Below, one piece after another: positions 8,077 through 16,686 of a DNA stretch of 64,000 bases. Origin of the DNA: Lachnospiraceae bacterium. GTDB taxonomy: Bacteria; Bacillota; Clostridia; Lachnospirales; Lachnospiraceae. The notes beneath the pieces were generated by a model. It had not been told where the DNA came from and did not search any database. It worked only from the letters and a program-made list of their open reading frames with translations. Both the position numbers and the translations under genes were made by a program. Each line of letters begins with the position of its first letter. Positions within the stretch are counted from its first letter, which is position 1. The DNA is taken from positions 62,001 through 126,000 of the forward strand of contig JAFOEY010000037.1 in assembly GCA_017387565.1 (NCBI GenBank), in the 5' to 3' direction.

Positions 8077-8224
8077 CTTTATCAGCTCTTTTCTATTCTA
8101 TAGTAAATAAAAGAATTTAATTTTTCTCATATATCAAAATAATATCTTTCTTAAATGCCACTGTTCATTATAACATTTTATCAAAATTATTACTATATCC
8201 AACTGATTTTTATAGAGTACATGC

Positions 8225-8995
8225 CTAATTAATATAGCTTACCTTATATGCCGAAACCTCTTTATCATATGTACTTTCTAATGATTTTCCTGATATGTAT
8301 TCTATTTTTCCGCTTTTTGTATTCATATCAAATTCATACACTCGTGCTATCATATAATTATCCTTATGTAATTCATAAAATGCATATTCTAATGCCGACA
8401 TATAAAATGGAGTTTCTTTTTTTCCTGTTGTTGATTTAACCTCAATATATACCAATTTTTTATCATCATTAAATGAGTATATATCATACCCTGCACCATC
8501 ACCATCTAGTTTGGAAACATGGCGAACACATTTTAGATATTCCGGTGCATGTTTTTTCACAAACTCGATTTGATTGTTATAAACAAATTCCTCTCCTGCA
8601 TTTCCAATCAATTGTTTTTCTCTATTGATTCTTTCGAAATCTATTTTCCGGGCATAGAATTTGGCAACTCTCTTTTTCTTTTGTCCAAGTTTTTCTGCAT
8701 ATACCTTTTCTCCGACGACTTCCTTCATTTTCTTACAATCTAAAGAAACATATTTATCCATCTCATTATCATAATACACATTATTAAAAAACACCTTATT
8801 TGAATGTGAACGTAAGTTTCTTACCTTTTGTGAAAAAAATGTATCTTTTCTATTAGACAAGATCTCCATATCATGTCCTGAAGGTTGCATCCGTTCAATC
8901 AAAATATCAATTAGCTCCCCCATTGTTAGTTCGCCATATTCTTCTACCGCTTTAACTGCTTCCATAGCAATTATGTTCTCTTCGTATTTTGACAT
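8225..8995 (-). CDS. DUF3883 (NO VEIN-like) nuclease-fold protein
   Basis: 256 residues. The N-terminal 110 residues are helical with a winged-helix feel (GELTMGELIDILIERM), possibly DNA binding. The C-terminal part (about 125-230) matches DUF3883: GNAGEEFVYN, then GAGYDIYSF and VYIEVKSTTG. The Asp of YDI and Glu/Lys of IEVKS fit a PD-(D/E)XK active site, and the ALEYAFYE/YMIARVY ending is typical. DUF3883 domains occur in restriction and anti-phage systems, so this could be a restriction-type endonuclease. Its gene is more AT-rich than its neighbours and stands alone. Confidence 0.8.
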   Translation of the reverse strand: MSKYEENIIAMEAVKAVEEYGELTMGELIDILIERMQPSGHDMEILSNRKDTFFSQKVRNLRSHSNKVFFNNVYYDNEMDKYVSLDCKKMKEVVGEKVYAEKLGQKKKRVAKFYARKIDFERINREKQLIGNAGEEFVYNNQIEFVKKHAPEYLKCVRHVSKLDGDGAGYDIYSFNDDKKLVYIEVKSTTGKKETPFYMSALEYAFYELHKDNYMIARVYEFDMNTKSGKIEYISGKSLESTYDKEVSAYKVSYIN

Positions 8996-9242
8996 ATTTT
9001 TCTCCTGTTTTTCATATTACTATTTCCATAAAACCGTAATTTACAAATGCAAGTATTCAAAATTTCAATATATTCAGAAGATAACCTCGATTTTACTTAC
9101 CTGATGTATATTCATAGGATTTCTGACATACATAAATCCCTCTTTTATTCTGTTAAAAAACTATTCCGAATAATAATTAGGAATGTCCGTTCTGCGACTT
9201 ACACTTAATATCATGACTATCCTTTTTTAGAAATGTATTACA

Positions 9243-9275
9243 AAAGCCCCGTAAATGCAAGCATTCCGGGGCTTT
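9243..9275 (-). terminator. Terminator of the GH13 gene
   Basis: AAAGCCCCG pairs with CGGGGCTTT over a 15-base loop, with a T-run on the minus-strand side, 35 bases after the amylase stop codon. The rest of the gap 8996-9242 shows neither gene nor clear structure. Confidence 0.85.
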
Positions 9276-9309
9276 GATATATTTTTTATTCGCAGATAAC
9301 TACTGTACA

Positions 9310-11052
9310 TTATCTAAAACTCTTAACCCAATTTACCAATGATCCATGATGGGTATTTTCTCTGACAGTTTTTAACATATAGTCTGTTACAGGTCCATTA
9401 CCTCTCATTTTTTCCAGTATTGCCTCCTGCAGCTCTTCAACTGTCATATCTTCGTAGGATTTAGACCAGTCAACGGTAACTGCTGTCTCAGTCTTTTCCG
9501 GAGCAACCGCATCTGCCGATGTCTCAGCCTTCGCCGGAGCGACCTCATCTACCGTTGTCTCCACCTTTGCCGGTGCGACCTCTTCTGCCGATGTCTCAGC
9601 CTTCGCCGGAGCAACTTCATCTACTGGAGCAACCTTCTTCGCCGGAGTCTCAATCTTTGCCGGGGTAACAATTTCCTCCGTCTTTATAGGCGCAAGACTT
9701 TCGCTCATAAGCTCTTTTGGAATCCAAATTTCACCTGAGTTTGCAGGAACACTGACTTGAATTCTTCCATTATTTACAGAGACGCTTCTTCCTGTCAATG
9801 CACCAACATATTCTGATGATTGTGCCATCGCTTCTACATTCATACATGCTTCATTGTCGCCGTTATTCACGGTCGTAATAACACTTTTTCCGTCCAAAAT
9901 TCTCGCATATGCAAAACACGTATTTTGCAATTCCAACTGCTTATACTCGCCATAGCAAAGAGCTTTGACATTCTGGCGCAGTTTTCCAAGGGTTGCAATT
10001 AACTTCGTACATGGATTCGTGCGTACCGCATCTTTATAATCGTCATAATTCAAAGCCGGTCTTAATGAATCATCGGAATAACGATCCTTGCATCCTTCAA
10101 TTCCAAACTCTGAGCCATAATAAAGAGACGGAATTCCTGGCAATGTGTAAAGCATGATATGAACCGGTGCAAAATGAGCTTTATTATTAAGCTTCGTATA
10201 TATACGTTCCACATCATGATTATCAACAAATGTATATAATTTCAGATTATTGCCAACCATGTCGTTAACATATTTAATAGTATGAGCCACTTCAAAATAA
10301 TTATGGTCATTATGCGCAGAATACAATGCTTTATGAAGCATGTAATTCGTAACTGAATGAAGTGTTCCGTCATTGGCCCATTTTGAATAATCTCCATGAA
10401 TTACCTCGCCCATAAGCCAAAAGTCCTGTTTCACTTCATTCGCTACATTTCTCAGGGCTTTCATATATTCAAAATCCATGACATCAGCGGCATCGAGGCG
10501 AATTCCATCAATATCAAATTCGCTGACCCAAAATCTTATCACATCACAAATATAGTCCTTAACTGCAGGATTTTTTTGATTTAGTTTTACTAAAAGGTCA
10601 TATCCGCCCCAGTTTGCATATGAAAAACCGTCATTGTAAGAATTATTACCCCAGAAATTCACATCACAATACCAGTCTTTATATTGTGAATTTTCTCTAT
10701 TCTGCTTAATATCCTGAAATGCAAAAAAATCACGACCTGTATGGTTAAATACACCGTCTAATATAACCCGAATTCCCTGCTTGTGACATTCTGCAACAAA
10801 ATTAGTCAAATCCTCATTTGTTCCAAGTCTGGTATCTAACTTCTTATAATCTGTTGTCTCATATCCGTGTCCGACTGATTCAAAAAGAGGACCAATATAA
10901 AGTGCATTGCATCCTATTTCCTTAATATGTCCAATCCAGGGAAGCAATGTATTCAGACGATGTACAGGCTCCCCGTAAGAGTTTTGCTTTGGTGCTCCTG
11001 TAAGCCCCAAAGGATATATGTGATAAAATACTGCTTCATCATACCATGCCAT
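9310..11052 (-). CDS. GH13 alpha-amylase-family glycosidase with Pro/Ala/Lys/Glu tail
   Basis: Cytoplasmic alpha-glucan hydrolase (no signal peptide). The start is set at 11052 (MAWYDEAV), seven bases after GAAGGAGAG; a longer frame to 11097 has no ribosome site. The (beta/alpha)8 barrel shows all four GH13 motifs: DGVFNHTG, GIRLDAADV (nucleophile Asp), GEVIHG (acid Glu) and FVDNHDVERI. Length of the core and FYHIYPLG at the start resemble neopullulanase/maltodextrinase-type enzymes. After the C-terminal beta domain comes an unusual run of about seven PAKxET(S/T)xxEVA repeats (about residues 455-530), and then a 50-residue helical end domain (VEELQEAILEKM). The tail could space or tether the enzyme to a partner. 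Confidence 0.9.
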   Translation of the reverse strand: MAWYDEAVFYHIYPLGLTGAPKQNSYGEPVHRLNTLLPWIGHIKEIGCNALYIGPLFESVGHGYETTDYKKLDTRLGTNEDLTNFVAECHKQGIRVILDGVFNHTGRDFFAFQDIKQNRENSQYKDWYCDVNFWGNNSYNDGFSYANWGGYDLLVKLNQKNPAVKDYICDVIRFWVSEFDIDGIRLDAADVMDFEYMKALRNVANEVKQDFWLMGEVIHGDYSKWANDGTLHSVTNYMLHKALYSAHNDHNYFEVAHTIKYVNDMVGNNLKLYTFVDNHDVERIYTKLNNKAHFAPVHIMLYTLPGIPSLYYGSEFGIEGCKDRYSDDSLRPALNYDDYKDAVRTNPCTKLIATLGKLRQNVKALCYGEYKQLELQNTCFAYARILDGKSVITTVNNGDNEACMNVEAMAQSSEYVGALTGRSVSVNNGRIQVSVPANSGEIWIPKELMSESLAPIKTEEIVTPAKIETPAKKVAPVDEVAPAKAETSAEEVAPAKVETTVDEVAPAKAETSADAVAPEKTETAVTVDWSKSYEDMTVEELQEAILEKMRGNGPVTDYMLKTVRENTHHGSLVNWVKSFR

Positions 11053-11220
11053 GTTGCTCTCTCCTTCAATGCCATTTATCGAGATGTATTTTACCATATT
11101 TTGTTTGATTTCGCATTAAATTTCTATCAAAACCGTTTAATCTTTTTGGTTGTATTTTTCTCAAATTCTGTCTCGCGAATTTTAAATTTTACTACGCGTT
11201 TATAAAGTGGGGCATTTCGA

Positions 11221-11442
11221 TTGTATTCATCCAGAATTTCCTGTGGTGAAATTGCATTTGATTACCCCGAGGCTCTTGCTGAAATTGCATTACTTGTCAT
11301 TGCCGTTAAACTTGACAACTTTATCATTCCTTCTACAACAGAGGATATTGAAAAAACGCTAAAAGGCCTTATTTCTCTTTTGGAAAGAGGTACCGGACTT
11401 CCGGAAGGCACACTTGAATATTTGTCGATTGGGAATGAGTAG
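11221..11442 (+). pseudogene. Possible gene remnant, 73 codons
   Basis: A TTG-started frame ending LEYLSIGNE* has protein-like composition (EALAEIALLVIAVKL; an amphipathic stretch EDIEKTLKGLISLLERG), but no good ribosome site and no family that I recognise. It sits at the left edge of the AT-rich island, where a gene could have been cut. It may be chance. Confidence 0.25.
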
Positions 11443-11486
11443 ATGTGGAGTTGTCTTCAAAAGTGGAGTTAGCCTTCCTGATAAGT

Positions 11487-11966
11487 TTAGTAATTTCCTT
11501 TTTCCTTTATTATTTGCTTTAATCTGAGATTATTGTCAAATATGTCTTCAGTCAGGTTATTAATCTCTAACAAACTATGAATACACCATTCCGGATCCTG
11601 CGTATGAAATGAATAGTATACATCATTCATTTGTTTATAATTAAATAATTTCATAATAAATTTTGTTGATTGTTCTCTTGTATATGAAATATATCTATAC
11701 ATATAGCCTATCCAAAATAGTGCACTTTTTGAATATTTCACTTTCCCATATTCAGAATTTCCAAATTGTTCTAAAATACTATTAATCCCTTCATTTACAT
11801 CAAGAGATAAATATGACGGATTGTTTGTATCTAATTTTTTCAGCAGATCGGAGTGCAAAAATCTTCTTATATAGATTCCTGTAGAGCAATTCAATTCATT
11901 TGATTTTTCAAATAGCTTTCCTTGATATTCAGCAAGTAATAATCCATTATGATCAAAATTTCTCAT
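11487..11966 (-). CDS. Partner protein of the DUF3990 gene (putative toxin-antitoxin component)
   Basis: 159 residues of no family I can name with certainty. The central part (about 80-130: SALFWIGYMYRYISYTREQS, then YYSFHTQDPEWCI) has the helical, aromatic-rich look of small proteins that accompany HTH or toxin genes in Clostridia. Its ATG overlaps the stop codon of the preceding gene by four bases (ATGA), so the two are translationally coupled. AT-rich codon use differs from the host genes around it. By position I infer that it is toxin or antitoxin together with the DUF3990 protein; which is which cannot be told from sequence. Confidence 0.6.
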   Translation of the reverse strand: MRNFDHNGLLLAEYQGKLFEKSNELNCSTGIYIRRFLHSDLLKKLDTNNPSYLSLDVNEGINSILEQFGNSEYGKVKYSKSALFWIGYMYRYISYTREQSTKFIMKLFNYKQMNDVYYSFHTQDPEWCIHSLLEINNLTEDIFDNNLRLKQIIKEKGNY

Positions 11967-12814
11967 TTTAATATTTCCTCAATATATAAGCCTGTTTTAA
12001 ACTCTCTTTTAGCAAGTTTCAATTTAGTATCTATTTCAAAGCTTCGCTCGTTTAAATATTTCCTACAATCTTCGCGTTCAGGATTAGATAAATAATATTT
12101 TTCAATTGGAACTAAATTTTGCAATGCTTTATCTGTTTTGAATATAAATTGGAGTCCCAACTTTGACGCTGATAATGAGTGAAGTGCAACGTCTGCATTT
12201 ATTTCTCCATCAGTAAACTGCGCCATTACATAAAACATTTTATTATCAGCTATGGGGGCAATAATCACATCTGCATCTTCTATTTCGGCTACTATTCCGT
12301 TAACTATATGATTTGAACTATACTCTCTTAATGTTCCGCGATAATAACAAATTGCAAGCATCCACTCCAAATTACAGTCAAATCTCTTTATCTTTAAATC
12401 ACTAAGTGAATACTTAAACGAATATACAGAAGATTTTTCTTTTTCACAAACAAACGATAATGCCTGATGATATGTCTCTCCCAGATAAAAGCCTTTCCCA
12501 AAATCACAATTACTCCTTGAACCGGTAATCGTAACCTCTGATAAACCATCCTTAGAACCATGAAACAATACATCATGATATTTTTCTTTTATCAACTCTT
12601 CTTTAACAGAATTTATTCTATATTTGTTCTCATAAGCATATGAATATATTTTTTCACAAACATCATCTCTAGCCTTACCGTTTTTCTCTATTCCATCTAA
12701 CGTAGTCCTTGAAACTTTTGTTCTTTCAGACAATTCAATACTATTTATTTTTTCTGTTTCTAATATAAACCCAATGTCTTCTTTTATATTATAATCACAA
12801 TCGACTTTAATCAT
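11963..12814 (-). CDS. HTH-DUF3990 (ADP-ribosyltransferase-like) protein
   Basis: 283 residues. Residues about 15-65 form an XRE-like helix-turn-helix (SIELSERTKVSRTTLDGIE). Residues about 78-200 match DUF3990: LFHGSK, DFGKGFYLGE and AxSFV, followed by a beta strand with SVYSF. The FHGS...GKGFYLG pattern is that of ADP-ribosyltransferase folds (H-Y class NAD binding). It thus joins a DNA-binding antitoxin-like head to an enzyme-like body, a plausible self-regulating toxin-antitoxin component. A 37-bp palindrome overlaps its promoter. It is low in GC and next to an integrase, which suggests recent transfer. Confidence 0.72.
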   Translation of the reverse strand: MIKVDCDYNIKEDIGFILETEKINSIELSERTKVSRTTLDGIEKNGKARDDVCEKIYSYAYENKYRINSVKEELIKEKYHDVLFHGSKDGLSEVTITGSRSNCDFGKGFYLGETYHQALSFVCEKEKSSVYSFKYSLSDLKIKRFDCNLEWMLAICYYRGTLREYSSNHIVNGIVAEIEDADVIIAPIADNKMFYVMAQFTDGEINADVALHSLSASKLGLQFIFKTDKALQNLVPIEKYYLSNPEREDCRKYLNERSFEIDTKLKLAKREFKTGLYIEEILK

Positions 12815-12840
12815 ACCGATCTACTCCTTTGATAAGATTA

Positions 12841-12888
12841 ATTATAAACCAAAAAACTTGTTTGTTCAAGTTGAACAAACAAGTTTTT
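12841..12888 (-). promoter_or_regulatory. Promoter with 37-bp perfect palindrome (autoregulatory operator)
   Basis: Eighteen bases (12852-12869) are exactly the reverse complement of 12871-12888 around a single central base. On the minus strand the inner palindrome contains TTGAAC (12864-12869), 17 bases from TATAAT (12841-12846), so the -35 box lies inside it. It is 27 bases before the HTH-DUF3990 start, as expected of an operator for that protein. A hairpin role cannot be excluded. Confidence 0.7.
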
Positions 12889-12907
12889 GCAAGCAAGCAA
12901 ACAGGTT

Positions 12908-13047
12908 TATCTGCGAATCTATCAGACAACCTTCTCTCCGCTTCGCTTCAAGTCGGTCATCTGATAGATTCCTATGAATTGCAGTATATAAAAAGAACTC
13001 CTCGAGTAAACTCGGGAGTTCTTTCCATATACTGCAATTCGCAGATA
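12908..13047. repeat. Nested palindrome, 140 bp
   Basis: The outer arms TATCTGCGAAT / ATTCGCAGATA (12908-12918, 13037-13047) enclose two inner stems. One is CTATCAGA / TCTGATAG (12919-12926, 12960-12967). The other is GAATTGCAGTATAT / ATATACTGCAATTC (12976-12989, 13027-13040), which caps a terminator-like hairpin AAAGAACTCC / GGAGTTCTTT (12992-13024). The whole could fold as a three-way junction. It lies between the DUF3990 promoter and the integrase, directly before a possible att repeat. The rest of 12889-13294 contains only the broken integrase start. Confidence 0.8.
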
Positions 13048-13294
13048 ATCCTATCTCTTTGTTAACGCTTGGATAGCTTGAAAAGCCCGAAAACGAGGGA
13101 TTCCTTACATCAAATGTTGCATACGTGTTTTACACGGTAGACTGCTCAGGACATCCCACGACTTCTCTATACTTACAAACCGCATATAGCGTTAATCGAA
13201 AGGAGCTAAGCAGCTTTTTACTATCGTCGGGTATTACCCTACCAGAAAGGAAGCGCTAACCGCCCTTGCTGAATTTAACGCCAACCCTTACGAC

Positions 13295-14146
13295 GTGAAC
13301 GCGGCTAAGGTTACTTTTGAAGACGTATACGAACGCTGGAGTAGTGAACACTTCCCAACGGTCAGCGATTCCAACGTAAAAGGATATAAAGCCGCCTGGG
13401 CGCTCTGTGACAAAATAGCGAAAATGCGTTTTGTAGACGTGAAGTTAGACTATTTACAAATGGTCGTTGATGAATCCGGGAAGAACTACCCGACACTAAG
13501 GAAGCTTAAAGTACTTTGGGGGCTTATGTATAAATACGCTGTGATACATGAGATAATACCGAAGGAAAGGAACTTAGTAGAATATGTGAATATTAAAAGC
13601 GCCGGGAATCCGAACGCATACAACCGTAAACCATTCAGCAAAACGGAAGTTAGCCGTATATGGAAGGTTAAGGACACTAATATATATTATACTGTCGTCC
13701 TTATGCTGATATATTCCGGCTGTAGAATAAGTGAACTGCTGGACTTGAAGAAAGAAAATGTAGACTTAAAAGGACGGTGCTTTAAAATCGTGGAAGCTAA
13801 GACTGCTGCCGGAATCCGTACCGTACCTATAGCAGAAAAAATATACTCTTTCTTTGAATATTGGTACAATCTCAACGACTGCGAATACCTCTTAAGCACC
13901 CCGGAAGGCGAACACTTCAAGTATAGAAATTATTATGATAGTTACTGGTCGCCGCTTATGGAAGCTGTAGGAATGTCGCACCGCCCGCATGACACCCGCC
14001 ATACTTGCGTAAGTATGTTAACTGTCGCTGGCGTGTCCGATAAAGTCATAAAGAAGATAGTAGGGCATAAAGGGCAAGGCGTAACAGAAACGGTATATAC
14101 TCATTTTGAGATAGAAGAACTTTTAGACGCAATCAACAAAATATAA
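13295..14146 (+). CDS. Tyrosine site-specific integrase, N-terminally truncated
   Basis: Catalytic half of a tyrosine recombinase that would excise or insert a mobile element. The core-binding region (TFEDVYERW onward) and the catalytic domain are present: Arg in YSGCRISEL, the HxxR pair in HDTRHTCV, His in IVGHKGQ and the nucleophile Tyr in TETVYTHF. The first start codon is a GTG at 13295, but the same frame reads family-like sequence for 33 codons upstream (from 13196, including GYYPTRKEALTALAEFN) with no start codon and a TAA before it. Full-length relatives have about 100 more N-terminal residues (arm-binding domain). So the 5' end is lost or frameshifted and the gene is probably inactive. 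Confidence 0.85.
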   Translation: MNAAKVTFEDVYERWSSEHFPTVSDSNVKGYKAAWALCDKIAKMRFVDVKLDYLQMVVDESGKNYPTLRKLKVLWGLMYKYAVIHEIIPKERNLVEYVNIKSAGNPNAYNRKPFSKTEVSRIWKVKDTNIYYTVVLMLIYSGCRISELLDLKKENVDLKGRCFKIVEAKTAAGIRTVPIAEKIYSFFEYWYNLNDCEYLLSTPEGEHFKYRNYYDSYWSPLMEAVGMSHRPHDTRHTCVSMLTVAGVSDKVIKKIVGHKGQGVTETVYTHFEIEELLDAINKI

Positions 14147-14170
14147 TTTAAGGCGGGTGCATATCCCGCC

Positions 14171-14578
14171 TTATTTTTTATGTGTCTTTCCTATAATTCT
14201 TCTTACTTCCGACGTTTTTTCACAATGTATATTCCTGCTGCCTGTTACGTCATTTATAAACCCGGCTTTTAAGTAAATAAAGTACCCTTCGTCCTTCGTG
14301 TATGATAAATCCTCTATCATATCGTAATATTTTCTAGGCACTTGCCATTTTTCCAACATTCGCCGTTGTTCTTCGTTAAAGCCCTGTTTCTTTTTCCCTA
14401 ATCTGCTTTCCCCCGCTGCCAGGTCGTCGCATACCAGGGCGTACAGATATTCGTTAACTGACATACCCAGGGCAGAAGCCGCCGCCTTTACTCTTTCCTT
14501 TTCCCCTTTTGGAATCGTTAAGTATATCCTGTCGTAATGTTCCCTACAATGCTGATTTTTATAAGCTGTCCTATCCAT
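14171..14578 (-). CDS. Arc/ribbon-helix-helix-like DNA-binding protein of the mobile element
   Basis: 135 residues. The N-terminal 55 (RIYLTIPKGEKERVKAAASALGMS, then VNEYL) fit a ribbon-helix-helix fold: one strand and two helices. The C-terminal half is charged and not assigned, ending in a basic tail. It converges with the integrase gene, 24 bases apart. Small RHH proteins often control excision or plasmid-like functions. Three helical-turn-spaced GTAAGTTAC repeats lie 77 bases before its start and could be its operator. Confidence 0.65.
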   Translation of the reverse strand: MDRTAYKNQHCREHYDRIYLTIPKGEKERVKAAASALGMSVNEYLYALVCDDLAAGESRLGKKKQGFNEEQRRMLEKWQVPRKYYDMIEDLSYTKDEGYFIYLKAGFINDVTGSRNIHCEKTSEVRRIIGKTHKK

Positions 14579-14654
14579 TCTTCGCCCTTCTTTTCCTGTT
14601 TTTCTTATTGTAGCAAAGTCTTACATAAGACACAAGTTTTTTATTTTTCCGTTT

Positions 14655-14685
14655 GTAAGTTACGTGTAAGTTACGTGTAAGTTAC
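14655..14685. repeat. Three GTAAGTTAC repeats, 11-bp period
   Basis: Copies at 14655, 14666 and 14677 face the same side of the helix. GTAAGTTAC is itself nearly palindromic (GTAA-C/G-TTAC). It may bind the RHH protein or be an integrase arm site near the rpsI end of the element. Confidence 0.75.
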
Positions 14686-14738
14686 CGACGATTTTTTACC
14701 CTTTTTTGAGGTGTTCCACAAAATCGCGGGTATTAAGA

Positions 14739-14770
14739 AAACCCAGGAAATATAAGCATTTCCTGGGTTT
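14739..14770 (-). terminator. Terminator of the rplM-rpsI operon
   Basis: AACCCAGGAAA pairs with TTTCCTGGGTT, 27 bases after the rpsI stop codon; an A-rich stretch opposite and weak T-tail follow on the minus strand. Confidence 0.8.
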
Positions 14771-14796
14771 GTGTCTTTTCTGTATTCTCTCTGTAA

Positions 14797-15195
14797 TTAT
14801 CTCTTTGAAAATTGCGGAGCTCTTCTCGCTGCTTTGAGACCGTATTTCTTTCTTTCTTTCATACGAGGGTCACGTGTTAAGTATCCGGCTTTCTTTAATG
14901 TAGGTCTGTAATCAGCATCTACTGTTAATAAAGCTCTTGCGATACCGTGTCTGATAGCACCGGCCTGTCCGGTGTATCCGCCACCTTTAACATTTACAAG
15001 TACATCAAATTTATCAGCTGTTTCTGTAGCTACTAAAGGCTGACGAACGATAACTTTTAATGTTTCAAGTCCGAAATATTCATCAATGTTTCTTTTATTA
15101 ATAACGATATTTCCCTTACCGGGTGTTAAATATACTCTGGCAATTGATTTTTTTCTTCTTCCAGTTCCATGATATCTTTCTGCTGTTTTAGCCAT
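14797..15195 (-). CDS. rpsI: 30S ribosomal protein S9
   Basis: 132-residue head protein of the small subunit; its C-terminal tail reaches the P-site tRNA. It shows [14 protein letters not shown] at the start and the invariant basic tail ending QFSKR. It follows rplM by 29 bases, the pairing conserved in most bacteria. The island at 11.2-14.7 kb adjoins its 3' end. Confidence 0.98.
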   Translation of the reverse strand: MAKTAERYHGTGRRKKSIARVYLTPGKGNIVINKRNIDEYFGLETLKVIVRQPLVATETADKFDVLVNVKGGGYTGQAGAIRHGIARALLTVDADYRPTLKKAGYLTRDPRMKERKKYGLKAARRAPQFSKR

Positions 15196-15224
15196 TTTAA
15201 TTTTCTCCTTTCAACTTCCTTTAA

Positions 15225-15653
15225 TTAAAATGTTAATACTTCAGGTTTCTGAGCTTCATGTTTGTGGTCAGGTCCTGCGTATACGTGAAGTTTTGTGAAC
15301 ATCTGTCTTCCTAAAGGTCCTTTGGGAAGCATGCCTTTAACAGCAAGTTCGATAACCTTTTCAGGTTTCTTATTTAACATTTCTTTTAATGTAGTTTCTT
15401 TCATACCACCTACATAATCTGAATGATGGTAGTAAACTTTCTGATCCAGTTTCTTACCTGAAACTTTGATCTTTTCTGCATTGATAACGATCACATAATC
15501 ACCTGTATCGATATGAGGTGTGAAAATCGGTTTATTTTTTCCTCTTAATACTTTAGCAACTTCAGAAGCTAAACGTCCTAAAGTCTGATCTGTAGCGTCA
15601 ACTACATACCATTTTCTATCAACATTTGCTGTGCTTGCCATAAATGTTTTCAT
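15225..15653 (-). CDS. rplM: 50S ribosomal protein L13
   Basis: 142 residues, normal length; early assembly protein of the large subunit. It carries [17 protein letters not shown] near the start and HPEAQKPE-like [11 protein letters not shown] at the end. First gene of the rplM-rpsI operon, with a good GGAGG site and a long structured leader. Confidence 0.98.
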   Translation of the reverse strand: MKTFMASTANVDRKWYVVDATDQTLGRLASEVAKVLRGKNKPIFTPHIDTGDYVIVINAEKIKVSGKKLDQKVYYHHSDYVGGMKETTLKEMLNKKPEKVIELAVKGMLPKGPLGRQMFTKLHVYAGPDHKHEAQKPEVLTF

Positions 15654-15857
15654 GTTGTGTTACCTCCAAAATAATATAACAAATAGTCTCTCTTGTTTTC
15701 CGGGGGCGTCCGAAACCCCTCTTCAAACAATTTTTCTCCATCATGACAATGTCCGAAATCATGACTTCGATTCCACAATCCGTGGAATTTGTTTATTTCC
15801 TGCGACCGGTCAAGGTGCTCCGGGGCTTTGGAGAACTCTCAACAAATGTCGCCACTG
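15654..15857 (-). ncRNA. Structured 5' leader of rplM (L13-leader candidate)
   Basis: About 200 transcribed bases precede rplM with no reading frame of note. Local stems are visible: ATTCCACGGATTGTGGAAT (15769-15787 region), CATGATTTCGG...CATGATG, and CTCCAAAGCCCCGGAG. Leaders upstream of rplM that bind L13 or S9 are known in Firmicutes. I cannot match this one to the known consensus by eye, so autoregulation is inferred. Confidence 0.5.
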
Positions 15858-15863
15858 TGAAAC

Positions 15864-15892
15864 ATTATATTATACGTATCCACGTGTGTCAA
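15864..15892 (-). promoter_or_regulatory. Consensus sigma-A promoter of rplM-rpsI
   Basis: TTGACA (15887-15892) and TATAAT (15864-15869) lie exactly 17 bases apart on the minus strand, a perfect consensus, giving a leader of about 205 bases. Confidence 0.9.
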
Positions 15893-15937
15893 CCAAAAAT
15901 TTGCATAAAATACCAGCGATTCGCGCGTATTTCCTAT

Positions 15938-16681
15938 CTATTTTTCCATAAACTCATATCCGACAAGTAAAAGACCTCTCGCCGGAGCTGTCGGTCCTGC
16001 CTTTTGTCTGTCCAATGCCTCTAAAATCTGTTCTATTTCTTCCGGCTCCATATTGCCGCGACCGATTTCCAATAAGGTTCCGACAATAATTCTTACCATA
16101 TTAAACAAAAAGCCATTTCCGCTGATTCGAAAAATCAGATAATCTCCTTCTTTGCGAAAATCTGCCTCATATATGGTCCGCACCGTTGAAAGAACCTGTG
16201 CGCCAACGGCACAGAAGCTTTTAAAATCGTGTTCACCAACAAGATAATCCGCTGCTTTTTGCATGTTTGCAATGTCTAACGGGACATATACAAAATGTGC
16301 ATACTGTCTGCCAATTGGATTTTCGAACCGGTTCATATAGATCCGATATTCATAGGTTTTCTTTGTATTGCAATGTCTGGGATGAAAATCCGGTTCTACC
16401 TCTTCCGATTTAAGCACCCGTATATCTTCCGGCAGCCTTGCATTTAATGCCGCAGAAAACTTTTCCGGGGCAATTCTCGACTCGGTATCAAATACCGCCA
16501 GATTTCCCAGCGCATGCACGCCGGCATCCGTTCTGCTGGCTCCGATGACACGGATATTTTCACCGGTCAGATCATGAAGTGCCTGATTTAATTTTTCCTC
16601 AATTGTGACACCGTTTGGCTGTATCTGCCATCCATGATAAGCCGTTCCGTCATATGCCACAGTTATCATAATTCGTTTCAT
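15938..16681 (-). CDS. truA: tRNA pseudouridine(38-40) synthase
   Basis: 247 residues, usual length. Converts uridines 38-40 of the tRNA anticodon arm to pseudouridine. The catalytic Asp is in GASRTDAGVHALGN (about residues 47-60); the C-terminal ARGLLLVGYEF is conserved. It starts five bases after ecfT, as in many Firmicutes where truA closes the ecf block. Confidence 0.97.
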   Translation of the reverse strand: MKRIMITVAYDGTAYHGWQIQPNGVTIEEKLNQALHDLTGENIRVIGASRTDAGVHALGNLAVFDTESRIAPEKFSAALNARLPEDIRVLKSEEVEPDFHPRHCNTKKTYEYRIYMNRFENPIGRQYAHFVYVPLDIANMQKAADYLVGEHDFKSFCAVGAQVLSTVRTIYEADFRKEGDYLIFRISGNGFLFNMVRIIVGTLLEIGRGNMEPEEIEQILEALDRQKAGPTAPARGLLLVGYEFMEK

Positions 16682-16686
16682 TTACA

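Larger units (their letters stand above)
13052..14807. other. Possible integrated element next to rpsI, bounded by a 10-bp direct repeat
   Basis: TATCTCTTTG occurs at 13052-13061 and again at 14798-14807, where it covers the stop and last codons of rpsI. Between them lie a tyrosine integrase and a small DNA-binding gene. The 3' end of rpsI is a known insertion site for integrative elements in streptococci. The repeat is short and could be chance. The element, if real, is now only a remnant. Confidence 0.35.

Noticed and set aside
8996-9242. Possible small RNA or gene before the DUF3883 protein
   Set aside because: Only AT-rich sequence without stable stems or frames.
11053-11097. Longer start for the GH13 gene
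   Set aside because: The strong ribosome site GAAGGAGAG precedes the inner ATG at 11052.
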